A stretch of DNA of 43,955 bases from assembly GCA_964559135.1 (NCBI GenBank), contig CAZLGG010000025.1, positions 1 to 43,955 on the forward strand. The letters run 5' to 3'. The notes under the pieces were generated by a model. It was not told the DNA's origin. It was given only the letters and a program-made list of their open reading frames with translations, and did no database searches. This DNA is from DRQF01 sp964559135 (GTDB lineage: Bacteria; Planctomycetota; GCA-002687715; DRQF01). The position numbers were made by a program, and so were the translations under genes. Positions 1-8,113 of this stretch are shown here, piece by piece; the stretch's first letter is position 1, and every line of letters starts with the position of its first letter.

Positions 1-22
1 CCCGCCAAGTCGCCATGGCGGG
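1..22 (-). terminator. Possible terminator hairpin after the RecA-like gene
   Basis: A 7-bp perfect inverted repeat (CCCGCCA at 1-7, TGGCGGG at 16-22) lies one base beyond the stop codon of the minus-strand gene. The T-run that would confirm an intrinsic terminator would lie left of base 1, outside the window. Confidence 0.35.
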
Positions 23-23
23 T

Positions 24-719
24 TCAGCGCCAGCGAATCATCATCGTCCTCGGATTGAATTGGAGATGGATGCTGTCGTGCGGCAGACCCGAGTGCGTCT
101 TCAAGAAACTGAGATCGACTTTTTCGCCGTCAGGGGCCAGGGCGACGACGACGGAGATGAGGTCGCCCAGTCGCTCGACGGAGGGCGGGATTTCATTCTC
201 CGCGCAGTCCGCGCGGTGCGTGTGACCCGAGATCCAAATCTCCGTGTCGAACTCGATGGCGAGATTCTTGAGAGCCTGGATATCCTCCGTCGCGACGGCG
301 TTGAGGTCGGGCCAGCCTTGGAGTTCCACGAGCCCCGGAGTGAATTGGGCATGCTCCTTCAGAAATTCCATGGTCGTTCGGAGGCGTTCCACGGAAAACT
401 CCCCGCTACGCCAGACGTAGATCTGCTTGTGTCGTTCGACACGGGCCATGATCTCCGCTCTCTCGCGCAGATCGAAGGGCTCGATCATGCATTCCAGGAC
501 CTCGTCGTCGTAGGCGCGGACCTCGTCGATGCTCTTGCCGTAGACCGCGTGAAGCGTCTCGACGCCGTTCATGGCGTGGTCGATGGCGATCGTGGTCATG
601 ACGGCGAGCTTGCCCGTGCCATGTCGACTGACGAGGACCCCGATGTTGCCTCGCCCCAGGCCGCCGTCCAGGATCTTGTCGAAAACCCGCAACGGACGGT
701 TCATCTCCTTGCTGCTCAT
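24..719 (-). CDS. RecA/KaiC-fold P-loop-like protein with degenerate Walker A
   Basis: A 231-residue cytoplasmic protein of unknown function. Its N-terminal layout (FDKILDGGLGRGNIGVLVS, then HGTGK) resembles the start of RecA/KaiC/RadA-type ATPase domains. The P-loop reads S-R-H-G-T-G-K-L at residues 31-38, where the family has G-x4-G-K-[ST], so the first glycine and the final hydroxyl residue are both changed. The strand expected to carry Walker B (about 128-136, GLVELQGWP) has no acidic residue in the usual place. A later SGHTHRAD segment (164-171) looks functional but I cannot assign it. The start has AGGAG 8 bases upstream. The gene begins 11 bases after the EF-G stop codon, so the two are probably co-transcribed. 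It may be a nucleotide-binding protein without hydrolysis, or a purely structural relative. Function is not known. Confidence 0.75.
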   Translation of the reverse strand: MSSKEMNRPLRVFDKILDGGLGRGNIGVLVSRHGTGKLAVMTTIAIDHAMNGVETLHAVYGKSIDEVRAYDDEVLECMIEPFDLRERAEIMARVERHKQIYVWRSGEFSVERLRTTMEFLKEHAQFTPGLVELQGWPDLNAVATEDIQALKNLAIEFDTEIWISGHTHRADCAENEIPPSVERLGDLISVVVALAPDGEKVDLSFLKTHSGLPHDSIHLQFNPRTMMIRWR

Positions 720-730
720 CTGGACGGCTC

Positions 731-2818
731 CTAGCTCTTCTTCTCTTCTCGTTGCTTGCGGTACTCTTCGATCAGGCCTTCCTCGACGTCCCTCGGTACG
801 GGGGCGTACTTTTGGAATTCCATGGAGAATTCGGCCTTACCCTGCGTGACGCTTCTCAGGTCCGTGGCGTATCCGAACATCTCGGAAAGAGGAACTTCGG
901 CTTCGACGCGGACGAACCCTTCGTCCTCCGCCGTGCCGACGAGGATTCCCCGGCGCTGGAGGATCGTACCCACGACGTCTCCCTGGAATTCCGTGGGCGA
1001 CTCGACGACGACGTTCATGATGGGCTCAAGCACCTGCGGTTTACCCTTCATGTAGAACTCGCGGAAGCAGCCTCGTGCGGCGGCCTGGAAGGCATTGTCC
1101 GAGGAGTCGACGGAGTGGGAGTTGCCGTCCAGGAGATTCACCGTGAGTCCGTCGAGGGGCGCGCCGATCAGCAAACCCTCGTCGAGACAGGAGACGAAGC
1201 CCTTCTCCACGGAGGGGATGAATTCCTTCGGCACGTTGCCACCCGTGACCTTGACGACATACTCCCATTCTCCCTCGTCGTTGGGGGACATGGTGCCGAT
1301 GATGCGACCGTATTGGCCGGAGCCACCGGTCTGCTTCTTGTGGGTGTAGTCGTACTTGACCTCGCGGGTGATCCGTTCCCTGTAGGCCACCTGGGGAGCG
1401 CCCACCTCGACCTCGCAGCCGTATTCCCGTCGCATGCGCTCCACGTAGACCTCCAGGTGGAGTTCGCCCATGCCCGAGATGATGGTCTCGCCACTCTTCG
1501 GGTCGACCTTCACCCGGAAGGTGGGGTCTTCCTTCGTGAACCGTTGCAGGGCTTTCGACATGTTCCCGGCCATCTTGCGATCCTTGGGCTTGATGGCGAG
1601 ATCGATCACGGAATCCGGGACATGCATCGAACTCATCGTCAAAGAGCACTTGTCGGACCGGAACGTGTCGCCGGAGGCGCAGTCGATGCCGAAAATCGCG
1701 ACGATGTCGCCGGCCCCGGCCTCATCGATGTCCTCCATCTTGTCGGAGTGCATGCGCGCGATGCGGCCCAGCTTGAATTTGCGACCGGTGCGCGCGTTGT
1801 AGATCGTGTCCGCCTTGCGAAGCCGTCCTTGGTAGATGCGGACGTAGGTGAGTTGGCCATACGTGCCGTCCTCGAGCTTGAAGGCATAGCTGAGCAGCTC
1901 GTCGTCCGAGTCATTGCTGACGGGAATCTTCTCGTCGGGGTTGTTGGGGTCGAGCGCGTAATTGACGACGTCGTCGGGAGCGGGCAGATACAAATCGACG
2001 GCGTCGAGGAGAGGTTGCACCCCCTTGTTTTTGTAGGCGGAGCCGCAGAGCACCGGGCACAGCTTGAGGGAGAGAACGCCGGCGCGGATGGCGCGATGGA
2101 TCATCTCCTCTTCGACCTTGTCCTCGAGGATCGCCTCGAGCAACTCGTCGTCGAACTCGCTGACCGCGTCCAGCATCACTTCTCGGCGGGTCGTCGCTTC
2201 GAGCATGAGTTCTTCGGGGATGTCTTCCTCGCGGATGACCTCACCTCCCTCGCCATCGAAATAGATGGCCTTCATGCGCACGAGGTCGACGATCCCCTCG
2301 AGCTCGGCCTCGAGGCCTATGGGGATCTGAATCATGACGGAGTTGAGACGAAGCTTCTCCCTCAGTTGGTCACAGACCCTTGCCGGGTTCGCACCCACTC
2401 GGTCGCACTTGTTGATGAAGGCGAGACGCGGGACGTCGTAACGACGCATCTGGCGGTCAACGGTGATGGACTGGCTCTGAACGCCGGCGACGCCGCAGAG
2501 CACGAGAATCGCACCGTCCAACACACGAAGCGCACGTTCGACTTCGATGGTGAAGTCCACATGGCCCGGAGTATCGATGATGTTGATGTGCTTGTCCCGC
2601 CATGACACATACGTGGCCGCGGACTGAATCGTGATGCCGCGTTCCTTCTCCAACTCCATCGAATCCATGGTGGCGCCGACGCCGTCCTTGCCGCGAACCT
2701 CGTGGATCGCGTGGATTCGTTTCGTGTAGAAGAGGATGCGCTCTGTCAGCGTCGTTTTTCCCGAATCGATGTGAGCCGAGATGCCGATATTCCGCATCTT
2801 TGAGATTTCGGTGCTCAT
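731..2818 (-). CDS. fusA: Translation elongation factor G, mitochondrial EFG1-like type
   Basis: A 695-residue GTPase that moves tRNA and mRNA through the ribosome. G1 is the P-loop AHIDSGKTTLTER (about residues 15-27), followed by the switch region with ERGITIQSA, G3 DTPGHVDF and G4 NKCD. Domains II-V follow, including GMGELHLEVYVERMRREYG. The SGKTT P-loop, the MDSMELEKERGITIQSAAT stretch and GIDCASGDTF match mitochondrial EFG1 and the bacterial spdEFG1 group more closely than E. coli EF-G, which has AGKTT. In spirochaetes and planctomycetes spdEFG1 is the translocase, and a second EF-G handles recycling; no second copy is in this window. The frame stays open upstream to 3097, but the conserved protein begins at the ATG at 2818, with a weak AAGGT site upstream. 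It is not next to rpsL, rpsG or tuf. Confidence 0.95.
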   Translation of the reverse strand: MSTEISKMRNIGISAHIDSGKTTLTERILFYTKRIHAIHEVRGKDGVGATMDSMELEKERGITIQSAATYVSWRDKHINIIDTPGHVDFTIEVERALRVLDGAILVLCGVAGVQSQSITVDRQMRRYDVPRLAFINKCDRVGANPARVCDQLREKLRLNSVMIQIPIGLEAELEGIVDLVRMKAIYFDGEGGEVIREEDIPEELMLEATTRREVMLDAVSEFDDELLEAILEDKVEEEMIHRAIRAGVLSLKLCPVLCGSAYKNKGVQPLLDAVDLYLPAPDDVVNYALDPNNPDEKIPVSNDSDDELLSYAFKLEDGTYGQLTYVRIYQGRLRKADTIYNARTGRKFKLGRIARMHSDKMEDIDEAGAGDIVAIFGIDCASGDTFRSDKCSLTMSSMHVPDSVIDLAIKPKDRKMAGNMSKALQRFTKEDPTFRVKVDPKSGETIISGMGELHLEVYVERMRREYGCEVEVGAPQVAYRERITREVKYDYTHKKQTGGSGQYGRIIGTMSPNDEGEWEYVVKVTGGNVPKEFIPSVEKGFVSCLDEGLLIGAPLDGLTVNLLDGNSHSVDSSDNAFQAAARGCFREFYMKGKPQVLEPIMNVVVESPTEFQGDVVGTILQRRGILVGTAEDEGFVRVEAEVPLSEMFGYATDLRSVTQGKAEFSMEFQKYAPVPRDVEEGLIEEYRKQREEKKS

Positions 2819-3135
2819 GGTTAGGTGGACCTTGTCCTCGAACCTGGTGTCTCGGGAATGGAACGCTCGCCTTCGAGCTTCCTCCCTTGGGATGGTTCGC
2901 AATCTGTCAAGAGGGTGCGCGCGTCCCAAGGACAAATTGCCCGAGGAGTGATTTCCGTGGACTCTTCGGGGATGGGGGCGGTCGTTCGCCGGGGGAAGGG
3001 ATTCGGGATTTCTCCCGCAACCTCTCACGACCGCTACGGTTTCCACCACGGATTCGGGGCGGAAAGGCCCGCTCCGGGCCGTGAAACGATGGCGCAAGTC
3101 AATTCGCCATAATGTCTTTAGGAGATTCTCCCATC
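2819..3135. other. Divergent intergenic region, no gene seen
   Basis: These 317 bases separate fusA (minus) from the methionine-rich exported protein (plus) and should hold promoters for both. A CATAAT hexamer at 3108-3113 could be a minus-10 element for the plus-strand gene, but no good minus-35 element is spaced from it. Short open frames here have no ribosome binding site or recognisable product. Confidence 0.4.
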
Positions 3136-4068
3136 ATGAAGCGCTCAATGCTCCGCAACGGGGCCATCCTCGGTTTGCTCGTTCTGTTCACCGCATCGCT
3201 CACGGCTCAAGACCAGAAGAAGTACACCTTCAAATGGAAAGTGCCTTCCGTGGGCGAAACCATGGGGATGCAGATGAAAATGACCATGGACAACGAAACC
3301 ACGGTCAAAATGGACGGCGAAGTCATGCAATCCATGTCCATGTCCATGAAGAACGACGAGAAACGAGAGATCGAAGTCCTCGCCACCGACGGGAAGTCCA
3401 TCACCAAGATCAAGGTGAAGTATCTGGAAATGTCCCAGGAGATGGATGCCGGGGAGATGGAGGGGATGCCGGGAATGCCTGAAACCGGCGAGAACCTGGC
3501 CGAGTTGGTGGGGAATACCTACATCGTCGAGTTGGTCGACGGGGCTCCGAAGGTGACGGACGAAGCGGGCGAGGCCGTCGCGGATTCCGTGGCTCAGACC
3601 GTCAAGGAACAAGAGGTGAAGGACGGGCGGTTCACCACATGGTCGCCCATCCTCGAGAAGATCATTCCCACGCGCCCGATTTCCGTGGGCGAAACTTTTA
3701 CCATCAAGGGCGCCGATGCCAAGGAGCTCATGCCGATGGGCGACGGTCCCGGCGACCTGGGTGACCTTTCCGTCGACGTCACTTTCAGCGGCACGAAGAA
3801 GATCCTGGGGACCGAGTGTGGTGTCTTCGACGTCAAAGTCAACATGGGAGGTGCTCCCGTTCCAGGCCTCGAGCTGAAAGGGGTACCCACCGGTCAGATG
3901 GTCGTCGGTGTCGACAACATGTGGCTCTACCAGATGAAGCTCAACGGGGATATGACCATGGGCGGAAGCCCCGACATGGGCGACCAGCCCGCTCCCGTCG
4001 ACATTTCGATCGACGCCACGATCAAGATCAAGGCGGATGGGATGGCCCTCTACGGCAAGAAAAAGTAG
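3136..4068 (+). CDS. Methionine-rich exported protein, DUF6263-like
   Basis: A 310-residue secreted or periplasmic protein of unknown function. It starts with a classical signal peptide (MKRSMLRNG, then a hydrophobic core, cleavage near SLTAQ). The mature N-terminal part is unusually rich in methionine: ten Met between residues 43 and 71, mostly as Met-x-Met, and five more between 99 and 114. The rest looks like long beta-strands with conserved glycines. Planctomycete proteins grouped as DUF6263 have this appearance, but I cannot confirm membership. Alternating Met may simply be strand-facing residues, or may bind soft metals such as Cu(I). The ATG at 3136 is preferred over 3112 because AGGAG lies upstream of it and the signal peptide then starts cleanly. 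The gene stands alone and ends at a strong terminator. Confidence 0.8.
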   Translation: MKRSMLRNGAILGLLVLFTASLTAQDQKKYTFKWKVPSVGETMGMQMKMTMDNETTVKMDGEVMQSMSMSMKNDEKREIEVLATDGKSITKIKVKYLEMSQEMDAGEMEGMPGMPETGENLAELVGNTYIVELVDGAPKVTDEAGEAVADSVAQTVKEQEVKDGRFTTWSPILEKIIPTRPISVGETFTIKGADAKELMPMGDGPGDLGDLSVDVTFSGTKKILGTECGVFDVKVNMGGAPVPGLELKGVPTGQMVVGVDNMWLYQMKLNGDMTMGGSPDMGDQPAPVDISIDATIKIKADGMALYGKKK

Positions 4069-4165
4069 GTTTCGCCGGTAGGGTGGGGTGGATCGGATGC
4101 CCCTCGGCCGTCAGGCCGTGCACTTCCGTTCCACACCACTTGCCACGGACCTGGAATCGATGATG

Positions 4166-4194
4166 GGGACGCGCGAGAGCGCGTCCCTGTTTTT
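4166..4194 (+). terminator. Rho-independent terminator
   Basis: A perfect 9-bp stem (GGGACGCGC at 4166-4174, GCGCGTCCC at 4179-4187) with a GAGA loop is followed by TGTTTTT. It ends the transcript of the methionine-rich protein and insulates the isocitrate dehydrogenase gene, whose ATG is 45 bases further on. Confidence 0.85.
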
Positions 4195-4238
4195 CGTGGG
4201 TCGCGCGCTGGATAGAGTGGCCTTCGAAAGGAGTCGCC

Positions 4239-5264
4239 ATGTCCCACGACGTCGTTCTCATTCCCGGTGACGGAATCGGTCCAGAGGTGAGTGAAGCCAC
4301 CAAGAGGATCCTTGGGGCCGCCGGAGCCGACATCCATTGGATCACTCGTCGCGCAGGCCTCGCCGCCTTGGACGCAGGGTCCGATGTGGTCTTGCCGGAC
4401 GAAACCGTGGATGCCATCAAAAAGGTGGGTGTGGCGCTCAAAGGGCCCTGCACGACACCCATTGGTGGTGGTTTTTCTTCGGTCAACGTCGCGCTCCGCA
4501 AGCGGCTCGAACTCTACGGAGCCGTTCGCCCCGTACGGTCCATGCGAGGCGTCACGACCCGATTCAGTGACGTCGACCTGGTGGTGATTCGGGAGAATAC
4601 GGAAGGACTCTACGCCGGGATCGAAAACCTGATCACCCAGGGCGTCGTCACGTCACTCAAGGTGGTGACGGAAGAAGCCTGCCTGCGGATTTCCCGCTTC
4701 GCGTTCGACTACGCCCGTCGCCGGAATCGCCGCAAGGTGACGGCCTTTCACAAAGCCAACATCATGAAACTGGGTGACGGCCTGTTTCTCGAATGTGCCA
4801 GGAAGGTCCATGAGAGCGAATTCGAAGACATCGCGTACGAGGAGCACATCATCGACGCCGCGTTCATGCGTCTCGTGCAGGACCCGTCGCGATACGACGT
4901 CCTCCTCTGCGAGAACCTCTATGGCGACATCGTGTCGGACCTGTGCTCGGGGCTCGTCGGTGGGCTGGGGCTCACGCCGGGGGCGAACTTCGGGGCGGAT
5001 ATGGCGGTCTTCGAAGCCGTCCACGGGTCGGCGCCCGATATCGCCGGGCAAAACGTCGCCAATCCCATGGCTCTTCTCGCCAGCGCCGTTTTGATGTTGC
5101 GCCATCTGTCGGAGGTGAACGAGGCGCCTGAGTTGATGGACGTCGCGGAGTCGATCCGCACGGCCTACAACGATGCTCTGGAGGCGGGCGAGAAAACACG
5201 AGATTTGGGCGGCACCCTCGGTACGACGGAATTCGCTGACGCGGTTATCCAGCGGCTGAAATGA
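4239..5264 (+). CDS. icd: NAD-dependent isocitrate dehydrogenase, isopropylmalate dehydrogenase family
   Basis: A 341-residue beta-decarboxylating dehydrogenase, most likely converting isocitrate to 2-oxoglutarate in the TCA cycle. It opens with IPGDGIGPEV. The substrate loop FSSVNVALRKRLELYGAVRP (about residues 83-102) has the Ser, Asn and Arg positions used by isocitrate dehydrogenases, not the Leu-rich loop of 3-isopropylmalate dehydrogenase. Further signatures are RENTEGLYAGIE, the KANIMKLGDGLF helix, ENLYGDIVSDLCSG (Mg binding) and EAVHGSAPDIAGQNVANP (nucleotide site). Length and motifs match the NAD-linked, IDH3-like branch. AGGAG lies 6 bases before the ATG. The 3' end overlaps the convergent SprA-type gene by 20 bases. 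Homoisocitrate or tartrate dehydrogenase activity cannot be ruled out from sequence alone. Confidence 0.88.
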   Translation: MSHDVVLIPGDGIGPEVSEATKRILGAAGADIHWITRRAGLAALDAGSDVVLPDETVDAIKKVGVALKGPCTTPIGGGFSSVNVALRKRLELYGAVRPVRSMRGVTTRFSDVDLVVIRENTEGLYAGIENLITQGVVTSLKVVTEEACLRISRFAFDYARRRNRRKVTAFHKANIMKLGDGLFLECARKVHESEFEDIAYEEHIIDAAFMRLVQDPSRYDVLLCENLYGDIVSDLCSGLVGGLGLTPGANFGADMAVFEAVHGSAPDIAGQNVANPMALLASAVLMLRHLSEVNEAPELMDVAESIRTAYNDALEAGEKTRDLGGTLGTTEFADAVIQRLK

Positions 5265-5946
5265 GAACTTCGGCGGCGGCTGCGGCGTTGGAATCGGCGG
5301 TGCCGGTATCGAAACCCGCGCCGGAGTCCGAGGATGACGTCTTCGTCTCGGGCTCCGAGTTCGTGGCGCCGGCCTCACCATCCTCCTCTCGTTTCTTGTC
5401 GCGGAGCTCCTCACGGGCCTTTCGTTCCACATCGAGAGCCCGTTTGCGGGCCGCATAGTCGGCCCCGGACGGCTGGGCCGGCGCGACGGCGGCCTGGGCG
5501 ACCTTGCGGGCCTCCCGAATCGTTGCCTGGGGGTCGCCGGAGGTGGATTTGATGCTCACCGGCACTTCGCCCTCCACCGCATAACGGCGCCCGTCGGGAC
5601 CGACTTCGTAGGTAAAGTGCGCTGATCCACCGCCGAGGGCCGCGATGTGGGCCTGCTCGTGGGTACGAACCTCCTGGTCTCTCGCCTTGAGCTGGGCGAC
5701 CTCCCGTTTCTCTTTCTCGGAGAGTTGCTCCGGCTTCTTGGGGCCCGGTGTTGCCTCGGAGGACTCGGAGGAAGCCAAGTCTCGTTCGGCAAGCCGGCGT
5801 GCGGCGGCGCTGATGGACACCTCGTCGCTCGACACGGGGATGGCCGTCGACGGATCAGGCCGGGTGGGTCCGGCGGGACTCGCTCCCGGCTCCAAGGGGG
5901 CCGGGAATCCGGTCGCTCGACTGTTGGAAATGCCTGCAATGCTCAT
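5245..5946 (-). CDS. SprA-related putative metalloprotease (CJM1_0395-like family)
   Basis: About 233 residues with a low-complexity N-terminal half and one conserved block. The block runs KARDQEVRTHEQAHIAALGG and then FTYEVGPDGRRYAVEGEVPV, the signature of the SprA-related family of putative zinc metalloproteases. HEQAH supplies the HExxH zinc motif. The C-terminal 70 residues are charged, then Ser/Ala-rich, and probably disordered. No signal peptide is evident. The start is uncertain: MSIAGISN at 5946 is chosen because family members often begin in a similar way, but no ribosome binding site is visible; ATGs at 5964, 5982 and a GTG/ATG further upstream are possible. The substrate is unknown. 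The 3' end overlaps the isocitrate dehydrogenase gene in convergent orientation. Confidence 0.75.
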   Translation of the reverse strand: MSIAGISNSRATGFPAPLEPGASPAGPTRPDPSTAIPVSSDEVSISAAARRLAERDLASSESSEATPGPKKPEQLSEKEKREVAQLKARDQEVRTHEQAHIAALGGGSAHFTYEVGPDGRRYAVEGEVPVSIKSTSGDPQATIREARKVAQAAVAPAQPSGADYAARKRALDVERKAREELRDKKREEDGEAGATNSEPETKTSSSDSGAGFDTGTADSNAAAAAEVLISAAG

Positions 5947-6115
5947 GGGCGATGTCGGAATCATCGACAGTGCGGCGGCCATCGCTCCAGGGAATTTCAA
6001 TCTCGCCGCCCTGGCTACGTTCCGCCTCCCTGGCGTGTCGATAAGATCCCCGGGCCATGTCACTTGGGGGAACGCCCCTGGTCAGGCACCCTGAAGGATG
6101 TTCTCGGAGAGTCGC

Positions 6116-8107
6116 ATGAATCGTGAACGGTTGGCGATGGTCGCGGTCGCTCTGATGCTCGCAGTCGCGGGGGTGACCTGGGTCTTGACCCAAGAAGAGG
6201 AGGGCGCGGACGATCAAAACGTCCTCGTCCAGGAAGGCCGCTCCGACTCGGAACCGGGGGAGACAAAGGTTCGGGACACTGGCGTCGTCCGTCGTCCCGG
6301 CGGAACGAGAGGGGACGCCTTGCTCGTGGACAGCGCTCCCGTGGCGGACGCTGAGGTCCCACCTCCCGACGCGATGCCGAAACCCTTCGAGGCCGCTGCT
6401 TACGGGCGCGTATTCACCCGCGAGGGCGGAGAAGAGAAGCCTCTTCCCGATGCGGTCGTGGCCATCTGTCGAGATGTCTCCGATCATCGCGGGCTTTCAC
6501 TTCAAGGCGCTGTTCTCGAGCACACGGTGACTGACGCGAGGGGCCGGTTCTATCTGGGAGCGATTCCATCGGACGCCCGATACCTCGTCCGCGTGGAGCA
6601 CCCGGACTTCGCCTCACGTTTCGTGCCGAAGATCACGTTCGCGGCCCGGCAACGACGCAGGCTGGATATCGAGATGAAAGCCGGTCTCACATTGCGCGGC
6701 ACGGTCACCGGACTCGACGGCCGTCCTCTCGCGGGGGCCGTCGTTCAGGTCGCCGATCAGACGATGCGCGTCATGGATCAGATGCAGGGAGTCGAACGAG
6801 AGGGGACGACCGATTCCGAGGGGCGGTTCGTCATTCGGAATCTCACGCCCGGCTACAAGCGCGTGCATGCCATGATGGAAGGCTTCGCGACCCAGTCGAA
6901 GAGCAACGTGTATCTCGTCCGTGGCGATGCGGACCCGCTGAAATTCGTCCTGGGACCGGGAGTCGGCCTGGTCGGCCGCGTGATTTTCGACATCGACGAG
7001 AGTCCGGCCGCGGGCGTTTACGTGACGGCATTCGGCTTGCAACGCGACGGGGGAGGCCCCTCGTCCTATCCGCCGGTCATCACGGACGACCAAGGTCGAT
7101 TCCGCTACGAAGGACTTGCGAAGGGTGACTATCGGCTCACCGCTGCGAAACCCGGCGCGCTGGCGCCGGGCGGGCGGACGACGGCCCGTACAGGTGGGGA
7201 AGAGGTCGTCATCCGGGTGAAACGACTTCCGACCTTGCGAGGGACCGTGGTCGATCCGTCGGGGAATCCTGTCTCCCGTTTCTCGGTCGTCGCGGTATCC
7301 CGCGACTCGCTCATGTTCGCTTCGAAACGACTCGTGAGGCACTTCACGTCCGAGGACGGCGCGTTCGAATACCCCTGCGAGATTCTTGCACCCAAGGTTT
7401 GGCTCTTTGCGGAAGCTCCAGGTTTCGCCGGCGGCCGCGTGGGACCACTGAGTACCCAAGACACCGAGACGGTCGACGGATTGCGAATTCAATTGGTGCG
7501 TGGGGCGGAGGTGACCGGGCGCGTCGTGGATGCATCGGGCAAGCCCGTGGCCAATGCGTCCGTGAGGCTTCTTGGTGTCGGGGGGGGCTCCAACCCCCTG
7601 GCCGGTTTCTTCGTTGCATCTCTACGAGGGCTCGAGCGATCGGCTCGGACGGATGCGACGGGGGTCTATCACATCGAGAACGTCCCGTCGGGAGACTTCC
7701 GGCTGGGGATCTCAGCGGGTGGCTTTGCCGCCGCCGAGAGTCAGCGAACCTTCCAAGTTCGAAGCGGCGATCCCGTGCGCTTGCCGGACGAAACGTTACT
7801 ACGCGGGGCGACCCTCGAAGGCGTGGTTGTGAACGAACAAGGGCAACCGACCTCAGGAGTGACGGTGAAGCTCTCCCTCAAGGGCACGCCGATCTTGGCG
7901 TCGGCCTACACGACGCGGACGGACGGGGCCGGCCATTATCGTATCGAGCACATCCGCGCCGGGATCTACCGGGTGGAGCTACTGGAGACCAGTGCGGTCG
8001 GCGGGGCCCAGCGCATCTTCTCGGGGCTGGGGGGAATCGGGGCTCAGGCCCAGGAGGTGGTCCTTGGCGACGAAGAACTGCGGACGATGGATCTCACCCT
8101 CAAATAG
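6116..8107 (+). CDS. Exported protein with about six carboxypeptidase-regulatory-like repeats
   Basis: A 663-residue protein with an N-terminal hydrophobic segment (residues 6-24) that acts as signal peptide or anchor, then an acidic linker, then a string of beta-sandwich domains of the CarboxypepD_reg type. Repeats are recognised by G-x-V-x(2-4)-G-x-P-hydrophobic-x-x-A-x-V at their start and by T-D-x-x-G-x-[FY] followed by GxY near their end. They begin near residues 95, 190, 282, 372, 463 and 570. No enzyme domain accompanies them, so the protein is likely extracytoplasmic and adhesive or structural. GGAG lies 6 bases before the ATG at 6116; an upstream ATG at 6098 is less well placed. A TAAGAT hexamer at 6042 may be its minus-10 element. 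Confidence 0.8.
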   Translation: MNRERLAMVAVALMLAVAGVTWVLTQEEEGADDQNVLVQEGRSDSEPGETKVRDTGVVRRPGGTRGDALLVDSAPVADAEVPPPDAMPKPFEAAAYGRVFTREGGEEKPLPDAVVAICRDVSDHRGLSLQGAVLEHTVTDARGRFYLGAIPSDARYLVRVEHPDFASRFVPKITFAARQRRRLDIEMKAGLTLRGTVTGLDGRPLAGAVVQVADQTMRVMDQMQGVEREGTTDSEGRFVIRNLTPGYKRVHAMMEGFATQSKSNVYLVRGDADPLKFVLGPGVGLVGRVIFDIDESPAAGVYVTAFGLQRDGGGPSSYPPVITDDQGRFRYEGLAKGDYRLTAAKPGALAPGGRTTARTGGEEVVIRVKRLPTLRGTVVDPSGNPVSRFSVVAVSRDSLMFASKRLVRHFTSEDGAFEYPCEILAPKVWLFAEAPGFAGGRVGPLSTQDTETVDGLRIQLVRGAEVTGRVVDASGKPVANASVRLLGVGGGSNPLAGFFVASLRGLERSARTDATGVYHIENVPSGDFRLGISAGGFAAAESQRTFQVRSGDPVRLPDETLLRGATLEGVVVNEQGQPTSGVTVKLSLKGTPILASAYTTRTDGAGHYRIEHIRAGIYRVELLETSAVGGAQRIFSGLGGIGAQAQEVVLGDEELRTMDLTLK

Positions 8108-8113
8108 GCCGTC

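Noticed and set aside
752..2605. Long plus-strand open frame of 617 codons opposite fusA
   Set aside because: It is the antisense of EF-G, whose conserved motifs run on the minus strand; the shadow protein has no recognisable domain.
2819..3097. N-terminal extension of EF-G up to 3097
   Set aside because: The added 93 residues are Arg/Pro-rich and not conserved, and family members start at the MSTEISKMRN position.
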